From Pseudomonadota bacterium (GTDB taxonomy: Bacteria > Myxococcota_A > Polyangia > Fen-1088): a stretch of DNA of 5,421 nt. The notes beneath the pieces are model-generated. The model was not told the DNA's origin. It was given only the letters and a program-made list of their open reading frames with translations, and did no database searches. The stretch covers positions 1-5,421 of the forward strand of contig JADGRD010000292.1 of NCBI GenBank assembly GCA_017881285.1, in the 5' to 3' direction. Made by a program: the position numbers and the translations under genes. Numbering within the stretch: the first letter of the stretch is position 1; each line of letters starts with the position of its first letter. Shown piece by piece: positions 1 through 5,421 of this stretch.

Positions 1-1104
1 GCAGCCGATGTCGCCCGCCACGATGCAGTCGAGCTCGTGCAGAATCCAGAAGACGTTGCGGTGGGGACAACCGGGGCATAGCTCGGGCGGCTTGCCGGCG
101 GCGGGCGCGGTCTCGGGCGAGGTGTCGTCCGCGACGATGCGCCGGACGCGGTCCACGTCGAGCTCGCCGAAGCGATACATCTCGGGCTTATTCTCGACCG
201 GCAGGCCCGCGGCGCTCGCGGCTTCATAGAGGAAGGGGTCGCCTTCCTCGACGACGAGACAGCGTTTCACGGAGGCGGCGAAGCGGCGCATGGTCTCGAC
301 GGGAAACGGGTACGTGAGCCCGAGCTTGAGCACCCGCGCGCCAGGGACGGCCTCGCGCACGTGCTGATAACTGATGCCCGAGGTGATGATGCCCAGGTTG
401 GCGTCGCCGTTGACGGTTTGATGGGGGCCCTGGTCGTCGTTCCAGCCGGCGATCTGGGTCAACTTCGTGCGCAATCGCTTGTGGGCCGGGCGCGCGTAGG
501 CGGGAATCATCACGCGGCCGGGGACATCGCGCACGAACTCGACCGGCGGCGCGGGCGGAACCGGATAGTCGGGGATCTGGAGCACGGTCGCGGAGTGGCA
601 CACGCGCGTGGTCATGCGCAGGAGCACCGGCACGTGCCAGCGCTCGGACAACGTGATGGCGAGCAGGGTGAAATCGTAGGCTTCTTGCGAGTCGGCTGGT
701 TCCAGCATGGGGACACCCGCGGCCGCGGCGTAGCGGCGGTTGTCCTGCTCGTTCTGACTGGAGGCCATGCCCGGATCGTCGGCCGACACGATCACCAGTG
801 CACCGGTCACCCCGGTGTAGGCCACCGTGAAGAGCGGATCCGCCGCCACATTGAGCCCGACGTGCTTCATGGTGACCAGGGCGCGCGCGCCAGCGAACGC
901 CGCGCCGATGCCGACCTCGAGCGCGACCTTCTCGTTGGGCGCCCACTGCGCCGGGCCGCCCAGGGCAGCGAAGGTCTCCAGGATCTCCGTCGAGGGGGTT
1001 CCCGGATAGCCGGTGCCGAGCTTGACCCCGGCGGCAAGCGCGGCCAGGGCCACGGCCTCGTTGCCACTGCCCAACCGGCGGCCGACTACTTGTTGTTGCG
1101 ACAT
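1..1104 (-). CDS. iorA: Indolepyruvate ferredoxin oxidoreductase alpha subunit, N-terminal 368 codons (3' end outside window)
   Basis: This is the alpha subunit of the thiamine-diphosphate enzyme that oxidatively decarboxylates indolepyruvate and related aryl pyruvates to aryl-acetyl-CoA, reducing ferredoxin, in the cytoplasm during aromatic amino acid breakdown. Visible family motifs are GYPGTPSTE (residues 32-40), an EVGIGAAFAGARALVTMKHV block (63-82), DDPGM followed by SSQNEQDNRR (109-124), SGISYQH (242-248), CPGCPHR (343-349) and GDIGC at the cut edge (364-368), the start of the thiamine-diphosphate/metal site. The order is pyrimidine-binding domain, middle domain, then the start of the cofactor domain. 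Full-length relatives have roughly 600 residues, so the rest of the cofactor domain and the C-terminal ferredoxin-like cluster domain lie beyond the left edge. ATG at 1104-1102 is chosen because GAGGT lies about 10 bases upstream and the N-terminus aligns well. From memory, residue 114 (Ala) is usually His. The partner iorB would be expected downstream, out of view. Confidence 0.95.
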   Translation of the reverse strand, partial: MSQQQVVGRRLGSGNEAVALAALAAGVKLGTGYPGTPSTEILETFAALGGPAQWAPNEKVALEVGIGAAFAGARALVTMKHVGLNVAADPLFTVAYTGVTGALVIVSADDPGMASSQNEQDNRRYAAAAGVPMLEPADSQEAYDFTLLAITLSERWHVPVLLRMTTRVCHSATVLQIPDYPVPPAPPVEFVRDVPGRVMIPAYARPAHKRLRTKLTQIAGWNDDQGPHQTVNGDANLGIITSGISYQHVREAVPGARVLKLGLTYPFPVETMRRFAASVKRCLVVEEGDPFLYEAASAAGLPVENKPEMYRFGELDVDRVRRIVADDTSPETAPAAGKPPELCPGCPHRNVFWILHELDCIVAGDIGC

Positions 1105-1113
1105 GGAGCTGCT

Positions 1114-1118
1114 ACCTC
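1114..1118 (-). promoter_or_regulatory. Probable ribosome binding site of iorA
   Basis: On the minus strand the sequence reads GAGGT, followed by about ten bases before ATG at 1104-1102. This is a good Shine-Dalgarno match at slightly long spacing, and it supports the chosen iorA start. Confidence 0.6.
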
Positions 1119-1164
1119 GCAGTCGGGAACTTGGCCTAGCCCAGCCGCGGTGACAAGAGGATTT

Positions 1165-1193
1165 GCCGGGCTCCGCGCTCGCGGCCTCCCGGC
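1165..1193. repeat. Imperfect GC-rich inverted repeat in the intergenic region
   Basis: GCCGGG (1165-1170) is complementary to CCCGGC (1188-1193). Nested inside, CCGCG (1173-1177) is complementary to CGCGG (1180-1184), with CT and CCT as the unpaired bulge and a CT centre. It sits about 60 bases upstream of the iorA start. It could be a dyad operator or an RNA hairpin in the iorA leader. There is no T-tract on either side, so it is not an ordinary intrinsic terminator. Such dyads also arise by chance at this GC content, so confidence in a function is low. Confidence 0.35.
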
Positions 1194-1375
1194 GGGGACG
1201 GACCCGGTTCCAGGCCATGTCGGAGAGATAGCGCATGGACGCGTCGCTGTTGGTGGCTGGCGGTACCCGCACCCAACTGTCGAAAACCTAACAGCGGCTG
1301 ACGTACCCCCGGTGTAGATCCCGCCGCCGACCGCGCTTCTCTGGGTGGCCTCTTGCTTGCAACCGCGTAAGCGAC

Positions 1376-1462
1376 ATGCGTGGCTCTCTCGCTGGACATT
1401 CGGTCGTCGCTTCACTCGTCGTTGCGCTCGCCACCGTGGGGAGCCCGCGCTTGTCGGTCGCG
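1376..1462 (+). other. Signal peptide of the repeat protein
   Basis: Residues 1-29 have a short basic start (Arg2), a hydrophobic core around residues 10-21 rich in Val, Ala and Leu, and a Ser-Val-Ala ending at residue 29 that fits the -3/-1 rule for signal peptidase I. There is no Cys just after it, so a lipoprotein is unlikely. Arg-Arg is absent, so the Sec route is expected rather than Tat. It implies that the following domain is exported. Confidence 0.75.
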
Positions 1463-4400
1463 CGCGAGCCCACACCCGCCGACATCTTCGGCGTGGACAT
1501 CGGAACGCCCTTGCCCGTGCTCAGCGCCTTCGCGAAGGCATCCCTGTCCTGCCGCGAGTTCGGCACGCCCACCCATGCCCTGGCTTGCCAGGGGGGGCTG
1601 GGAAAAGCGGCTGGCTTCGTTCCCGACAGCACGACCTTCTGGACGACCGACGGCCGCGTGTCGAGGATCTTCGAGCTGTCGGATCTAGGAAGCCGCGATT
1701 ACGCGGAATGTGTGGATGCCTTCAAGCGCCGCGTCTCCCAAGTCGAGTCCGCTCTCGGCCGCTCGCCCGTGGTGCCAGCCGAGGAGCCACCCTGGGCCAA
1801 GGGAATGGACGACGGGATGAGGCTCTTCCAGCTTGGGCAGGGACGGCTCGGGCTCAAGGCGATCTGGCGTTTCCAGCGTCGCGAGATTGGCGTGGCTTTG
1901 CGGGCAAACAAGGGCACGCCGGTGCTCGTCGTCGGGCTCGAACCGAGCTCGACGATCGCGTGTGATTCACAAAGCGTGGCTGCCATGCTGATGGACCTCT
2001 TTCCCCCTGCGCCACCCGCGGTTCGCGCCCAGGCCGCCGAGGACCTGGCCACCTGCAAGGTCACTGGCGCGGCGGGAGCCCTGGCCGCGGCGGCAGGCAC
2101 CGGCCAGGAGAAGGAAGTCCGGGTCGAGGCCGTGCGTGCCCTGGGCGAGATCGGCCCGACGGGGCTGCCCCACCTGGAGGCGATCGCGCGCGATTCAAAA
2201 CAGGGCGAGGCCGCGATCGAAGCGCGGGCCGTGCTCGCCAAACCCAAGGCAACCGCCGGCGATGGCCGGAACGCACGCCTTGCGGTAACCCCGGTAGAAG
2301 AGAGCGCCCCCATCAAAGCTCCAGCGTCTGTCGCCGCGCCCCCACGGATAGCCCTGCCCAAGGCGCAAGCGCCTGTGGCCGCGCCGGTTGTCGCGCGCCC
2401 AGCCGTAGCCGCGGTCGCCGTGAAACCCGTCGAGAAGCCGGCGGCGGCCGTGACAGCGCCGGTGCCGCCTCCCCATCTTCCTGCCGCCCCCGCGCCGGCG
2501 GCCGTAACCGCCACGACGTACGAGAAGATCCCCACGCCCGCAAGCCCGGTGGTCGAGTCGGACAAGGAGACGCCGCCGTCCGAATCCTCGCCCGCATCGG
2601 AATCCCCCGAGTCCAAGGAACCACCGGCGCCCAAAACCCCACCCGATGGCACCGTGCTGGCGCTCACGACCTCGCTGGTGGCCGGTGGCGTGTGGGGCGG
2701 TGGCCTGTCCCTGCTCGCGCAGCAGAGCAGCCCGGGCGTGTTGTTGCTGGTCGGCTCGGCCGGCGCGGTCATTGGCGGTGGCACGGCCTGGGGCTTGACC
2801 CATTTCGGGGTGCGTCCGTCGCCGTCGCAGGCCCTGTGGTTCACCAACAGCACGGCCTGGGGCACTTTGGCCGGGCTCATGACCTGGGCCGGCACCGGCT
2901 CGGACAACGTCAAGTTGAAGTGGGGATTGCTGGTCGGCGGCGAATCCCTCGGCATGGGCATGGGCGTGCTCGGCGCGCGCCAATGGGATTGGACCCCATC
3001 GCAGATTCTCTTCGCCAATAGTCTCGTGCTTGGGGCTGGGTTCGCCGGCGGGGGCGGGCACCTGCTCGCGCACCCCGGGGAGCCGTTCCAGGTCACGCCA
3101 CTCATCGGCTATGGAACCGCGCCCGCCATGGTCGCCGCTGGGCTGCTCAGTCGCTATGTCAATGTGTCGAGAAACGACCTGCACTTGCTCGCCGCTTCCG
3201 CGGCCGCCGGCGCCTGGTCGGGGGGCCTGCTGGCCTACGGCCTGGACACGGACCCGGCCACGCGCAACGATCGCCTCGCCGGCGGGTTCCTGGCGGGGAT
3301 GGGCGCGGGCTATCTGGGCGCGGCCCTGGCCTCGCCGTTCGTAGAGGTTTCGCCCCGCCGGACCTGGTTGTCCGGAGCGGGGATGCTCGCGGGCAACCTC
3401 ATCGGCATGGGCTCGTACATGATGGCCGAACCCGACGATCTCACGCGGCGGCCACTCTTGGCCGGCGTTGGCGGACTCGGACTGGGCGTCGGGACGTTCC
3501 TTGCCTATCCGTACCTTCGTCTCGGCGACCAGGCGGCGGCGATGAGCCTGGTTGGCGCCGCGTACGGGGCGGGCACCTGGGGACTGGCCATGGCTACCTC
3601 GAAGGATGGCTCCACTCCCCGCCTCCAGGGCGGGGTGCTGGCTCTCGGCACGGCAGGCGGCATCGCCGGGCTTCTGGCCTCGGGTTCCTTCTATCCTGGG
3701 GTTGGCGACTATCCAGTGACCCTGGCCAGCGCCGCCCTCGGCGCCACGGCCGGGATCGGCGTGGGCAAGCTCGGCACCGACGCCACGGGCACGGGCGAGC
3801 TGGTGGGCAGCCTCGCGGGTTCGGCGATTGGCTTGGCTGCCGGCGCCGCCTTCTCGCACTACGCGCAATTGCGCGCTCCCGACCTCGGCGCAGGCTTCCT
3901 CGGCGCGGGTTACGGCACCCTGGTCGGCGCCCTGGCGCCCTCGCTGCTCGATGCCGACTGGGGTGGCTGGCAGCGCAACAATCAGGGCGGCCTGTTGCTC
4001 GGTCTGCCGGCCGGCGCTTTCGCAGGGGCGGCCCTCTCGCACCTGACCAACGCGAGCGGCACCAGCGTCGGCGTGGCGTCCGTCGGCTCTGCGCTGGGAC
4101 TCGGCATGGGGTTCGGTACGGGCTTGCTCTGGCCGGAGAGCTACTCGCAGCCCGCGCGCATCGGCGCGGTGGCGGGCGTTTCCGCCGGCCTCGCGGCCAC
4201 GCTCCTCCTCGAGCACCCGTTGCGCCTGCACGAGGGGCTCGGCGATGCGGCGGTTGGCCTCGGCACGGTCGGGGCGGGCATCGGTATCGCGGAAGGCATC
4301 TTGCTCGCCGGTCTCGTCGATCCCTCGGGTCAGGTGTCGCAGCTTTCGTCGCGGCAGATCGAGGGCGGCGTGCTTCTCGGCGGCTCGGCCGGGATCGCCT

Positions 4401-5421
4401 CGGGCCTGCTGCTGTCGAAGTACTTCACGCCGGGGTCGCGGGATCTGGCGGTGACGGTCGGGGGCACGGTGTCAGGCGGGCTCTTCGGCCGCGGGCTGAT
4501 GATGACGGTGACTGCAAACGACGGTCGCGGCGACACCGCCGGAACCATGGCCTTTGCGCTCGTCGGTGCTACCGCGTTCGCGCTCGTCGAGCATCGCTCG
4601 CCGCTCACCAACCTCGACTTCGCGGCGGGCGCGGCGGGCATGGCCTACGGCGGCCTGGTCGGGGCGCTGGCACCCACGCTGGCGGACGCAGAGTGGGGCG
4701 GTTGGCGGCGCAGCACCGAGGGGGGCTTGCTGCTCGGCCTGGGTGGCGGCGCGATGGCCGCGGCCACCTTGAGCCACGTCACCGGGCCCTCGCCCGCAAC
4801 CCTCGCGATCAGCTCCACCGGCGGTCTTCTGGGCCTGGGCATGGGCGTCGGCACGGGCCTCCTCTGGCCCGAGAGCTACTCGCAGCCGAGTCGCATCGGC
4901 GCGGTGGCCGGTGTCTCCGCCGGCCTTGCCGCCTCGCTCTTGCTCGAACATCCGCTGCGCCTACACGAAGGGCTCGGCGACGCGGCGCCGGGCATGGCCG
5001 CGGTGGGCGCGGGCATCGGCATCGCGGAGGGCATCTTGCTGGCCGGTCTTGTCGATCCCTCGGGCGAGGTCGCGCAGACATCGAGCCGGCAACGCGCGGG
5101 CGGCGTGCTCCTCGGTGGCTCGGCCGGGCTCGCCTCGGGCCTGGTGCTGTCGAAGTACTTCGCGCCGGGGCCGCGGAACCTGGCGGTGACGGTCGGCGGC
5201 GGCGTCTTGGGCGGACTCTTCGGCCGCGGGCTGGCGATGACGGCCAGCTCGAGCGAAGGGCGCGGCGATTCGGCCGGAACCATGGCCGGCACGCTCGCCG
5301 GCGCGACCGCGTTCGCACTCGTCGAACACCGCTCGCCACTGACCGACATCGACCTCGTGGCGAGCGCGGCGGGCATGGCGTACGGCGGACTGGTGGGGGC
5401 GCTGGCGCCCACCCTGGCGGA
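1376..5421 (+). CDS. Giant exported protein: signal peptide, cysteine domain, HEAT-like segment, Pro/Ala linker, glycine-zipper hairpin array (3' end outside window)
   Basis: I do not recognise this family, and no enzymatic motif is visible. The frame is open for 1348 codons with no stop. Layout by residue: signal peptide 1-29; mature domain with Cys at 59, 71, 112 and 196 (30-200); HEAT-like helices with a fifth Cys at 227 (about 201-288); Pro/Ala/Glu/Ser-rich linker (289-424); then from 425 onward about fifteen 60-residue hairpins of Gly/Ala/Leu-rich helices, organised from the middle on as 245-residue tandem blocks. ATG 1376 is the first possible start after the in-frame TAA at 1289, it opens directly into a signal peptide, and the next Met is residue 144. 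No clear Shine-Dalgarno precedes it. The likely picture, by inference, is a soluble head outside the inner membrane on a flexible linker, followed by a very large membrane-embedded array. Helix packing, scaffold or pore roles are all open. The gene is divergent from iorA and appears monocistronic so far. Confidence 0.9.
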   Translation, partial: MRGSLAGHSVVASLVVALATVGSPRLSVAREPTPADIFGVDIGTPLPVLSAFAKASLSCREFGTPTHALACQGGLGKAAGFVPDSTTFWTTDGRVSRIFELSDLGSRDYAECVDAFKRRVSQVESALGRSPVVPAEEPPWAKGMDDGMRLFQLGQGRLGLKAIWRFQRREIGVALRANKGTPVLVVGLEPSSTIACDSQSVAAMLMDLFPPAPPAVRAQAAEDLATCKVTGAAGALAAAAGTGQEKEVRVEAVRALGEIGPTGLPHLEAIARDSKQGEAAIEARAVLAKPKATAGDGRNARLAVTPVEESAPIKAPASVAAPPRIALPKAQAPVAAPVVARPAVAAVAVKPVEKPAAAVTAPVPPPHLPAAPAPAAVTATTYEKIPTPASPVVESDKETPPSESSPASESPESKEPPAPKTPPDGTVLALTTSLVAGGVWGGGLSLLAQQSSPGVLLLVGSAGAVIGGGTAWGLTHFGVRPSPSQALWFTNSTAWGTLAGLMTWAGTGSDNVKLKWGLLVGGESLGMGMGVLGARQWDWTPSQILFANSLVLGAGFAGGGGHLLAHPGEPFQVTPLIGYGTAPAMVAAGLLSRYVNVSRNDLHLLAASAAAGAWSGGLLAYGLDTDPATRNDRLAGGFLAGMGAGYLGAALASPFVEVSPRRTWLSGAGMLAGNLIGMGSYMMAEPDDLTRRPLLAGVGGLGLGVGTFLAYPYLRLGDQAAAMSLVGAAYGAGTWGLAMATSKDGSTPRLQGGVLALGTAGGIAGLLASGSFYPGVGDYPVTLASAALGATAGIGVGKLGTDATGTGELVGSLAGSAIGLAAGAAFSHYAQLRAPDLGAGFLGAGYGTLVGALAPSLLDADWGGWQRNNQGGLLLGLPAGAFAGAALSHLTNASGTSVGVASVGSALGLGMGFGTGLLWPESYSQPARIGAVAGVSAGLAATLLLEHPLRLHEGLGDAAVGLGTVGAGIGIAEGILLAGLVDPSGQVSQLSSRQIEGGVLLGGSAGIASGLLLSKYFTPGSRDLAVTVGGTVSGGLFGRGLMMTVTANDGRGDTAGTMAFALVGATAFALVEHRSPLTNLDFAAGAAGMAYGGLVGALAPTLADAEWGGWRRSTEGGLLLGLGGGAMAAATLSHVTGPSPATLAISSTGGLLGLGMGVGTGLLWPESYSQPSRIGAVAGVSAGLAASLLLEHPLRLHEGLGDAAPGMAAVGAGIGIAEGILLAGLVDPSGEVAQTSSRQRAGGVLLGGSAGLASGLVLSKYFAPGPRNLAVTVGGGVLGGLFGRGLAMTASSSEGRGDSAGTMAGTLAGATAFALVEHRSPLTDIDLVASAAGMAYGGLVGALAPTLA
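1463..1975 (+). other. Exported N-terminal domain with four cysteines, family unknown
   Basis: Residues 30-200 form a mixed-composition, globular-looking segment between the signal peptide and the HEAT-like helices. Cys59 and Cys71 are 12 residues apart, and Cys112 and Cys196 follow. After export, two disulfides are plausible, and Cys59-Cys71 closing a small loop is the natural pairing. Trp89, Trp140 and Trp164 and a string of charged residues around 136-170 argue for a folded soluble domain rather than linker. I recognise no catalytic motif. Confidence 0.5.
1976..2239 (+). other. HEAT-like helical repeat segment
   Basis: Residues 201-288 are helical and contain a HEAT-type pattern. The clearest unit starts VRVEAVRALGEIGPTGLPHL (248-267) and continues as an amphipathic helix. 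A weaker preceding unit starts at VRAQAAEDLATC (216-227). The spacing of about 32 residues between the two VR starts fits HEAT or PBS-lyase-like repeats, which usually bind protein partners. With only about two units this would be a small adaptor, not a long solenoid. The call rests on pattern only. Confidence 0.55.
2240..2647 (+). other. Pro/Ala/Val- then Glu/Ser/Pro-rich disordered linker
   Basis: Residues 289-424 are low in aromatic residues and dense in Pro, Ala and Val. Short AAP and APV tracts recur at 315-376, and the segment ends in an acidic Ser/Glu/Pro stretch (394-417). This is typical of extended linkers in envelope proteins that span periplasm or cell wall. It separates the exported head from the first hydrophobic hairpin at residue 425. 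Confidence 0.7.
2648..3883 (+). repeat. Seven diverged glycine-zipper hairpin units in the repeat protein
   Basis: Residues 425-836 divide into seven units of about 57-61 residues, starting near 425, 484, 542, 600, 661, 718 and 779. Each has a first hydrophobic helix with Gly or Ala spaced by four, a polar turn, and a second helix that often opens with Arg-x-x-Gly-Gly and closes near Leu-Ser/Ala. Examples of second helices are 633-653, 749-769 and 808-828. The helices are about 20 residues long, so membrane insertion as helical hairpins is plausible. The units share pattern more than exact sequence and look older than the units after residue 846. Confidence 0.65.
3176..3910 (+). repeat. Diverged older copy of the 245-residue super-unit
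   Basis: Residues 601-845 keep the register of the later copies in their second half. GGVL at 752-755 matches 997-1000. F-x-P-G at 772-775 matches 1017-1020. VT at 781-782 matches 1026-1027. G-x-G-Asp/Glu at 805-808 matches 1050-1053. All are offset by exactly 245. The first half needs small gaps (offsets of 235-239) but keeps the Leu-Arg-Leu then Gly-Asp motif (714-718 against 949-957). Boundaries are approximate. Confidence 0.5.
3911..4645 (+). repeat. 735-bp tandem repeat, copy A (residues 846-1090)
   Basis: This is the first well-conserved copy of the four-hairpin super-unit. Landmarks are YGTLVGALAPSL (846-857), a WGGW turn (862-865), WPESYSQP (919-926), LEHPLRLHEGLGDAA (945-959), LVDPSG (980-985), a SKYF-x-PG turn (1014-1020) and GRGD-x-AGTMA (1050-1059). 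Each landmark recurs exactly 735 bases later. A hand alignment to copy B gives about 185 of 245 identical residues without gaps. Confidence 0.9.
4646..5380 (+). repeat. 735-bp tandem repeat, copy B (residues 1091-1335)
   Basis: This complete second copy abuts copy A with no spacer and needs no gaps. Conservation is highest from GTGLLWPESYSQP through LLSKYF-x-PG (about residues 1160-1265) and weakest in the second helix of the first hairpin and the loop after it (about 1121-1150). In 43 codons compared (4124-4252 against 4859-4987), 17 codons differ and 15 of those changes are synonymous. Confidence 0.9.
5381..5421 (+). repeat. Start of a third copy (C) of the 735-bp repeat, cut by the window edge
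   Basis: From 5381 the protein reads YGGLVGALAPTLA, identical to the start of copy B at residue 1091 and at the exact 735-base spacing. Only 13 full codons are visible. The array therefore continues beyond the window for an unknown number of copies. Confidence 0.85.

Larger units (their letters stand above)
1105..1375. other. Divergent intergenic region between iorA and the repeat-protein gene
   Basis: These 271 bases must carry promoters for both divergent genes. I see no convincing -35/-10 pair on either strand, which is not surprising in such GC-rich DNA. In the frame of the plus-strand gene there is a TAA at 1289-1291 and no ATG, GTG or TTG between it and 1376, so no real gene extension lies here. 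The short open frames crossing the region lack recognisable protein features and overlap iorA or the repeat gene in the wrong frame. The only distinct structure is the inverted repeat at 1165-1193. Confidence 0.7.

Noticed and set aside
361..1317. Plus-strand open frame opposite iorA (318 codons)
   Set aside because: The minus strand encodes unmistakable IorA motifs over the same bases. The plus translation has none.
1345..1965. Plus-strand open frame of 206 codons overlapping the start of the repeat gene
   Set aside because: It is in a different frame from the signal-peptide-bearing protein, is Arg-rich and lacks motifs. The 1376 frame continues for over 1300 codons.
1699..3105. Second long antisense open frame (468 codons)
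   Set aside because: It overlaps the head, linker and first hairpins of the plus-strand protein. It is low-complexity Ser/Ala/Thr/Pro with no recognisable domain, so it is a shadow frame.
2195..4231. Long antisense open frame (678 codons) on the minus strand
   Set aside because: It lies opposite the repeat gene. Its translation is Arg/Gly/Ala-rich without motifs, as expected of a GC-rich shadow frame, while the plus strand has a signal peptide and conserved tandem repeats with mostly synonymous differences.
3911..5421. CRISPR array or short-DNA-repeat element
   Set aside because: The repeat is long (735 bp), in frame, has no spacers, and varies mainly at third codon positions. It is a protein-coding tandem repeat.
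3911..5421. Assembly duplication artefact explaining the tandem copies
   Set aside because: Copies A and B differ at many scattered bases (17 of 43 codons in one stretch), so they are distinct loci. Collapse or miscounting of further copies beyond the window remains possible.
1376..5421. Beta-barrel or autotransporter passenger
   Set aside because: The hydrophobic stretches are continuous runs of about 20 residues with Gly every four, which is a helical pattern. No alternating beta pattern or terminal aromatic signature is visible.

Overview
The window is very GC-rich, with strong G/C preference at third codon positions. It looks like bacterial chromosome from a high-GC lineage. A myxobacterium or related deltaproteobacterium is my best guess, based on base composition and on a huge secreted or membrane repeat protein next to a 2-oxoacid:ferredoxin oxidoreductase gene. 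No rRNA or other taxonomic marker is present, so this is weak inference.

Two genes are visible, transcribed divergently, and both run off the window. On the minus strand (1104 down to 1) is the N-terminal 368 codons of iorA, the alpha subunit of indolepyruvate ferredoxin oxidoreductase, recognised from several family motifs. A 271-bp intergenic stretch (1105-1375) separates it from the second gene. That stretch must hold both promoters and contains one imperfect GC-rich inverted repeat at 1165-1193.

From 1376 to the right edge runs one uninterrupted plus-strand reading frame of at least 1348 codons with no stop codon. I do not recognise its family. Its parts, in order, are: a Sec-type signal peptide; a mature domain with four cysteines; a helical HEAT-like segment; a Pro/Ala/Glu/Ser-rich linker of about 135 residues; and a very long array of Gly/Ala/Leu-rich helical hairpins. 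The array has two levels. The basic unit is a hairpin of about 60 residues (two glycine-zipper hydrophobic helices and a polar turn). Four hairpins form a 245-residue (735-bp) super-unit. Two super-units are complete (3911-4645 and 4646-5380, about 75% identical in protein), a third starts at 5381, and an older diverged copy can be traced upstream (3176-3910). Where I compared the copies by codon, most differences are synonymous.

Nothing in the sequence links the two genes functionally, and the divergent arrangement does not imply a shared pathway. The candidate for something undescribed is the repeat protein: an exported, HEAT-like-headed protein with about 30 predicted glycine-zipper helices before it leaves the window, built by tandem amplification of a four-hairpin block.
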